This document shows, piece after piece, positions 59,269-64,000 of a stretch of 64,000 nucleotides of DNA. The DNA is from Molanna angustata (taxonomy: Eukaryota; Arthropoda; Insecta; Trichoptera; Molannidae): NCBI GenBank assembly GCA_963576475.1, contig OY754970.1:40743447-40807446 (forward strand), in the 5' to 3' direction. Both the position numbers and the translations under genes were made by a program. Numbering within the stretch: the stretch's first letter is position 1; each line of letters opens with the position of its first letter. Below the pieces are notes generated by a model. The model saw nothing but the letters and a program-made list of their open reading frames with translations, did no database searches and was not told where the DNA came from.

Positions 59269-60237
59269 TAGAAGTATACTCCTTGAGTTGACCGGCTGTC
59301 ATAGGTCGAAACCTGCATCGTATTCTATTTATCTTTATATGTACATAGGTATATTGTATTTTTTATTTATTGTTTTTTTTTATTTATGTATTTATTTACT
59401 TGCTCACTTATTTGTTTCTTTATTTTATGAATTACGTATATTAAAATTACTAAACTGAATTCGCACACCTCAGATAAACCCTGAGGGTTTCGATGGTTGA
59501 CTGTATGAATTTGTTAATGTCATTATATATATAAAAAAAAAATAATATTTTATAATTATTTGTTACAACGGATAACAAAGACGCGATCCTTTCAAAACTG
59601 ATCATATTAACTCAACTGTGGTTACAACAAAACGAATAATGAAATTGTTTGAAAATGTACCACAATATTGGAAAATATTCAATGTTTTCAAAACAAAAAA
59701 GATCATGAATGACTCATAATAATGGCAAATGGACCGGCCAAAAATACTTTTATTTTGAGGATCTCGATAATATGTCAAAATAGATAAGTAGTGTTGGTAT
59801 ACCACCAACGATTCATGGGTCATGATATGTCAGAATTGTTAAACCCAAACATAGAACAAATTTAAATTCAGACTCTAGTCAAAGTCTCGACAATTGCCAA
59901 CGTTCCGACAACTATGTAGATAGGTATGTACAATGTACACACACACAACAAAAGTTTGTTTTCGGTCGGAGAAAATCAGTCCAGCGAAAGTACCGGTCAC
60001 TGACAGATAATGCCTTCCTGCAATTGGACACACAGAGAGAAGGAAGGAGTTGGAACTGCAACAAACCGAACTTAGGACAACGTCATGACACGACATTTCA
60101 GTTTAATTCTGAACCATAGGGTGGGGAATTATCCCCTTGTTTGGTTTCTAAGACAAGAACACCATTATCATATCACAGGAGACAACATTCACAATTGTCA
60201 CTTTAAAGGCAATATATTCCACTGAAGTTCGAGCTAG

Positions 60238-60402
60238 GCTGGTATAGTCTACAGAAGACTTCTTAGGAATATTGTGTTTAAGTTACAACCTAATCCGAAA
60301 TACTTTGAAATGGATTATATCGGAAAAGATCGCAAAAAGGAGGAGTTGGGAAGATTTTTTCTAAGAAATTGGTTGAGGCAAGTATTACAAAAGGTATTTT
60401 AG
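60238..60402 (+). other. Unrecognised 54-codon coding-like segment
   Basis: The frame reads AGIVYRRLLRNIVFKLQPNP, KYFEMDYIGKDRKKEELGRF and FLRNWLRQVLQKVF, then stops. It has no ATG at its start, so it would be a 3' exon or relic. Amphipathic, basic and compositionally protein-like in AT-rich DNA. VYRRLLR recalls the start of LYR-motif proteins, but the rest does not let me assign it. Confidence 0.3.
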
Positions 60403-60984
60403 GATATTTCATGAAATCCATAAAAATGCTAAGTGCTTACTCATAATGTATCTAAAAATAATATTCTGAATAAATCATTACTTTAACTCCATGTGTTACT
60501 CATATATTTACTTTACTATTTTCCATCTGTTAAAAAAAAACTGCAAATCTCGAAAGAACCAATAATAAATTTCAAAAACTCACTGGAATGAATTGAACTA
60601 GGGTTACATAAAATAATATTATATTACAATCAAGTACAGCCAAACATTTTGAAAAATCACGTGAATGCGAAAAACATATATTTGGGTCATTTGATTGGTT
60701 GGTTTAATTACGTGTGAGCGCAAACCGTACCACTTCCGGGCGAAAATTTTTAAGATGTTTACCGATAGCAATATGTTTATTTGATTTTTATAAATAAAAT
60801 TAAGAGACTTGTAATTAGAGTTATGACACTTGAGTTTATTGTGATGGGAATTAGAATTGTTATAAATAAACACTTCCTTGCACACTGCGCAAGTAACGAT
60901 TTTATTTTAATTTCATCCAACTAACCACTGCTTCCATGCCAAAAAAGAAATAGTTGCGTGAGAAATATAATTAAATAAATTTCT

Positions 60985-61058
60985 TCTTTGCTGGAGATCA
61001 AACTTGGGACTCCCGTACAGAAGGCTTACCAACAGTGTCACGGCGGTCGGAACTTTAC
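60985..61058 (-). mobile_element. Degraded tRNA-like SINE head
   Basis: The minus strand reads CCGCCGTGACACTGTTGGTAAGCC and later CAAGTTTGATCTCCAGC, giving decayed A and B boxes like those of other moth SINE heads. Confidence 0.5.
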
Positions 61059-61492
61059 TTTTCTTTTTTAAATATTTTAAAAGCTAAAAAATACGAATTT
61101 GTTTATTTTTATTTACATTAATTAATAACATACATTAATTTTACACAAACAGCTAACCAACTGTTCCACTTTGAGATTTTTGTAATAATTATAGTAAATA
61201 TGCAGAATTTAGAAAGCGCCGCCGTTTAGTTATACAAGATCACTCCAAGGGTGCTGTAGAACATTTGTTGGCTTTACGAAACAAGGGTTTCTTAAGAATT
61301 CTATTGAAGGTATCAATGAACTGAACTCCACGTATGTCAAGGGGCAAAGTGATCATAGTAAACCGCCTTATTGACTCAGTCTAATTCTTTCATAATTTTG
61401 GTACTCTGTGATAAAGATGATCTCAATGTAAGCTGTTCCCTGATGGAACATTCTTTTGAGTCAGTTCTTATCTAAAATATTTCCAAAAGTCT

Positions 61493-61775
61493 AATACTTC
61501 TTCTTCTTATTTTATGTAGACCTATGGGTGAGTTTTTATACAAACTATTTACTATAGACATATTCTTCATCTTCTTATTTTATATAGACTTTTGGGTGAG
61601 TTTTTATACAAACATCATAATTGGCTTAGTTTTAACACAACGTATAAACTATAGCCTAATTCTTCTTCTGATTATTTTATGTAGTTCTTTGGGTGTTTTT
61701 TTTTTGTAAAAACAATTTCCTATAGTCTAATTCTTGTTCATTTTTATTTAGACCTTTGGGTCATTTTCAAGTCTA
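61493..61775 (+). repeat. Four irregular tandem units of ~70-95 bp
   Basis: TTCTTCTTATTTTATGTAGACCT followed by GGGTGAGTTTTTATACAAAC recurs near 61500, 61565, 61660 and 61730, with a T/A-rich spacer of variable length containing TATAG(T/C)CTAATTC. Confidence 0.75.
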
Positions 61776-61831
61776 ATAGTCTGATTGGGCAGAAATAGTA
61801 TTTATTATATACACATTTGATGAAAAAATAT

Positions 61832-62015
61832 AAAACGAATGGGATGTGGTCGATACTAGACTCTTTTCAATACTTTTGTTCAATTAAATTTTAAACCATT
61901 TTCCAACATCCTATATTGCTTATTTGCAATACTAAATTATTCCAATGCAACCGACGGTTTCATGACCCTTTTTTAATTTCTGTGATGAGAGTCATAAGGT
62001 CAAAATATACGTCAC
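61832..62015 (+). mobile_element. Probable Helentron-like 5' fragment
   Basis: AAAACGAATGGGATGTGGTCGATACTAGACTC resembles the shared 5' end, and the following ~150 bp (TTTTCCAACAT, TTATTCCAATGC) loosely follow the 37-kb copy. No matching 3' end was found downstream. Confidence 0.45.
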
Positions 62016-62736
62016 AACATATAAATGTTTCACGGGATTCACACTAAGCCTTACATTGTGATGTGTGCACATCGAGGAGACCCACCATCTTGGCTCGTGT
62101 GCAATATGGGTACTTGCAAAGCATCACAGGAAAGCCTTAAGAGTACACCGCGAGAGAAAGATGCTGTCTCTTTCGCTCCGTTGAGATTTATTCAATAACA
62201 GGTACCCAAGTACCTACCTCCTCACGGTGACACATGTGTATCTTGACAATTTAATGCGAGGAAATAACTTCTTTGCATGCATGAGCAGACATAATGTGGG
62301 TGTGCTATACTCTCTTTGTATTTAATATCCACGTACTTACACCCATACACTTCTTATGTACGTTATACACTTCGATACTTATCTCCAAATCTTATCTCTT
62401 ATTTATCTCCAAAGACAGACGGACTATCTTGCTATAAAGCCAACACATGCGGAAGTACGATGCACACTGTTTATATGTAATGTGTATCAGGTAGAATTTA
62501 TTAATCTAAACACACCCACAGCTGTATAAATCTTTTTCGAACCACAATTCGAGCAATATTTTTTTATTTCATGTGAACTCCAATATACACTCAACAAAAA
62601 TCTAAAAAAATACAAAATCTATTCAATTCATCAGATTAGAGTACTGATTATATTTTCAAATGAATGCAAATATGTCCTAGGATCAAGTTCATTTATATAT
62701 CATCTTATTCATTATATACATTATGCTTAACTTTTT

Positions 62737-62955
62737 CTACTTGAGAAATAAATCGATCAAAGCAATAATTGAACTCTGGTCCACTGGATTGGTACTACCA
62801 AGATAAATTACGATTTTGATCAAGAATTCGATGATATATTCAATTTTATCGTTGACTGAGTTGTCTGGATCATAAAATATGAACACCAACAAGGAGGTGG
62901 ACGGAATCAAAAAGCACTTTGGGATCAATTGTATAGTACTAGTTGCGTGTAACAC
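62737..62955 (-). other. Unrecognised 72-codon open frame
   Basis: The minus strand encodes a hydrophobic stretch (IPSTSLLVFIFYDPDNSVND), then KIEYIIEFLIKIVIYLGSTN, ending SSIIALIDLFLK. Most of it lies outside the adjacent dispersed repeat. No family recognised; chance is a fair explanation in AT-rich DNA. Confidence 0.2.
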
Positions 62956-63430
62956 ATGAGATGCAGCTGACGATGGCGATAGTATTTATAGTTGAAGAAT
63001 ACGTACCAATCAAATAAATGGATATTTAAAAATATTTTGTTTTCTATATAAAAGACGTAGGTATGTACATATATTATGACAAGATAGGATAGTATGGAGA
63101 GGTCAGTACTTTCTTCCTACCCAGTCTAAAAAAACAGCTTGATTGAATGAAAAATGTTTGAGAATTCCTGTAACTCTTCTTAATAAATCACTTTTTGACT
63201 AGAGATTTTATATTTGTTTCTATTCGTACCAATTTTTAGGAAAAATAAAGAAAAAAAATAGATCCCTTGAATGAAATAAAAGTTTTGTTGGCTTCAAATT
63301 TTCTATAGTTTCTGAATTTTTAGGCTCTGTGAATCAAACGGATCAAAAATTATAAGGGGGGAAGACACACTTAATCTTCTACTCCAAATTCTGAGTAAAT
63401 CAATGTATGGAACACATACGCTACGAAGCC
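62933..63430 (+). repeat. Dispersed repeat, second copy
   Basis: Counterpart of the minus-strand copy at 43.2-43.9 kb. Similarity is best between 62935 and 63240 and fades after it. Confidence 0.6.
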
Positions 63431-63639
63431 TCTAAGTTGGTGTTTTTGGACTTCAAAGTTGGAAACGCCTGTGCTTAATGTAAAATAAAAAATCATATTG
63501 TCTAAAACAAGCTTCTTACTGTAACAGAGAATATTAAACTATGACCCGAATGCAGAGTCCTAGGTAACTAAATACTAATTTATAACCTCACTGAAGTATT
63601 CTTCTTCTGGGTCACAATCCTAGGATTGGTCTGCACCAA

Positions 63640-63975
63640 ACACTCGATTTTTCCACTAAACTCTATCGTCCGCCAGTCTCTTCATCTCTTTGTAGCTGCT
63701 ACAGCGCACGTCACCGATTATCTGGTCTATATAGTTGTTTCTGGGGCGACCTCTACAGTTACCCCCATCAATCATTCCTTCGACGATGGTAAAAAGCAGG
63801 CGTGGGTGCCGGATGTTGTGGCCTATCCAAGTTGTTCTCTGTTGGGGAATTCTTTTCAAAATTTGCCTTGTCTCTCCAACCCTACTTGGTACCTCGTCGT
63901 TGCTGATGTGTTCTGACCATTGAAATTTAGCTATGCGTCTGTAGCACCACATCTCAAACGCAGACTGAAGTATTA
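63640..63975 (-). pseudogene. LINE ORF2 C-terminal fragment
   Basis: The minus strand reads ILQSAFEMWCYRRIAKFQWS, EHISNDEVPSRVGETRQILK, TTWIGHNIRHP, TIVEGMIDGGNCRGRPRNN and EMKRLADDRV. (L)(E)AFEMWCYRR......W......(N).EV..R(V), TW(I)GH.(L)RH and GRPR are canonical for this RT C-terminus. It lies close to the right edge of the window. Confidence 0.85.
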
Positions 63976-64000
63976 AGTATTCTTAAGTAAGCAATTGCGT

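Overview
The window looks like non-coding insect DNA, most probably from a moth or butterfly. It is strongly AT-rich. The short motif TACCTAC and its complement recur throughout. The repeats are mostly tRNA-derived SINEs, many 3'-end LINE fragments of the endonuclease/reverse-transcriptase type, small DNA transposons and Helentron-like elements. There is no sign of prokaryotic gene organisation: no operons, no ribosome binding sites and no long host reading frames.

The only host coding sequence I can name with confidence is one 42-nt exon on the minus strand at 9761-9802. It encodes IDPKVAFPRRAHPK, the linker between RRM1 and RRM2 of Musashi-type RNA-binding proteins (insect Rbp6), with consensus splice sites on both sides. 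I found no RRM1 exon in the 54 kb upstream (higher coordinates) and no RRM2 exon in the 9.7 kb downstream, so most of the window is probably giant Rbp6 intron. A second spliced exon on the same strand, at 42532-42730, resembles the C-terminal part of a SAC3/GANP domain. It has no partner exons that I can see.

The rest is mobile DNA. (i) 50.0-54.4 kb: a LINE with an FP25K-like ORF1 (5'-truncated) and an intact 987-aa endonuclease/RT ORF2, followed by a truncated relative that repeats its 3' UTR. (ii) Helentron-like non-autonomous elements with a shared 5' end, a 3' hairpin and matching subterminal inverted repeats at about 6-8.9, 25.6-26.2, 37.0-37.6 and 40.9-41.5 kb, plus fragments. The first carries an internal ~313-bp tandem array of about seven units and a TACGGCG heptamer array. 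(iii) A hAT-like element with a perfect 8-bp target duplication (55157-56596), a TTAA-flanked long-arm MITE (47671-48338) and a mariner internal-deletion derivative (19685-20231). (iv) Three or more tRNA-derived SINE families, one copy with a 15-bp target duplication. (v) At least ten decayed LINE 3' fragments. (vi) Several unclassified inverted or dispersed repeats.

The elements are often nested or adjacent: SINE tail beside SINE head, SINE joined to a Helentron-like 3' end, LINE inserted in the microsatellite tail of another LINE, SINE inside an inverted-repeat element. The window therefore records layered insertions in a large intron. The intact LINE and the TSD-flanked hAT and SINE copies are the best-preserved insertions.
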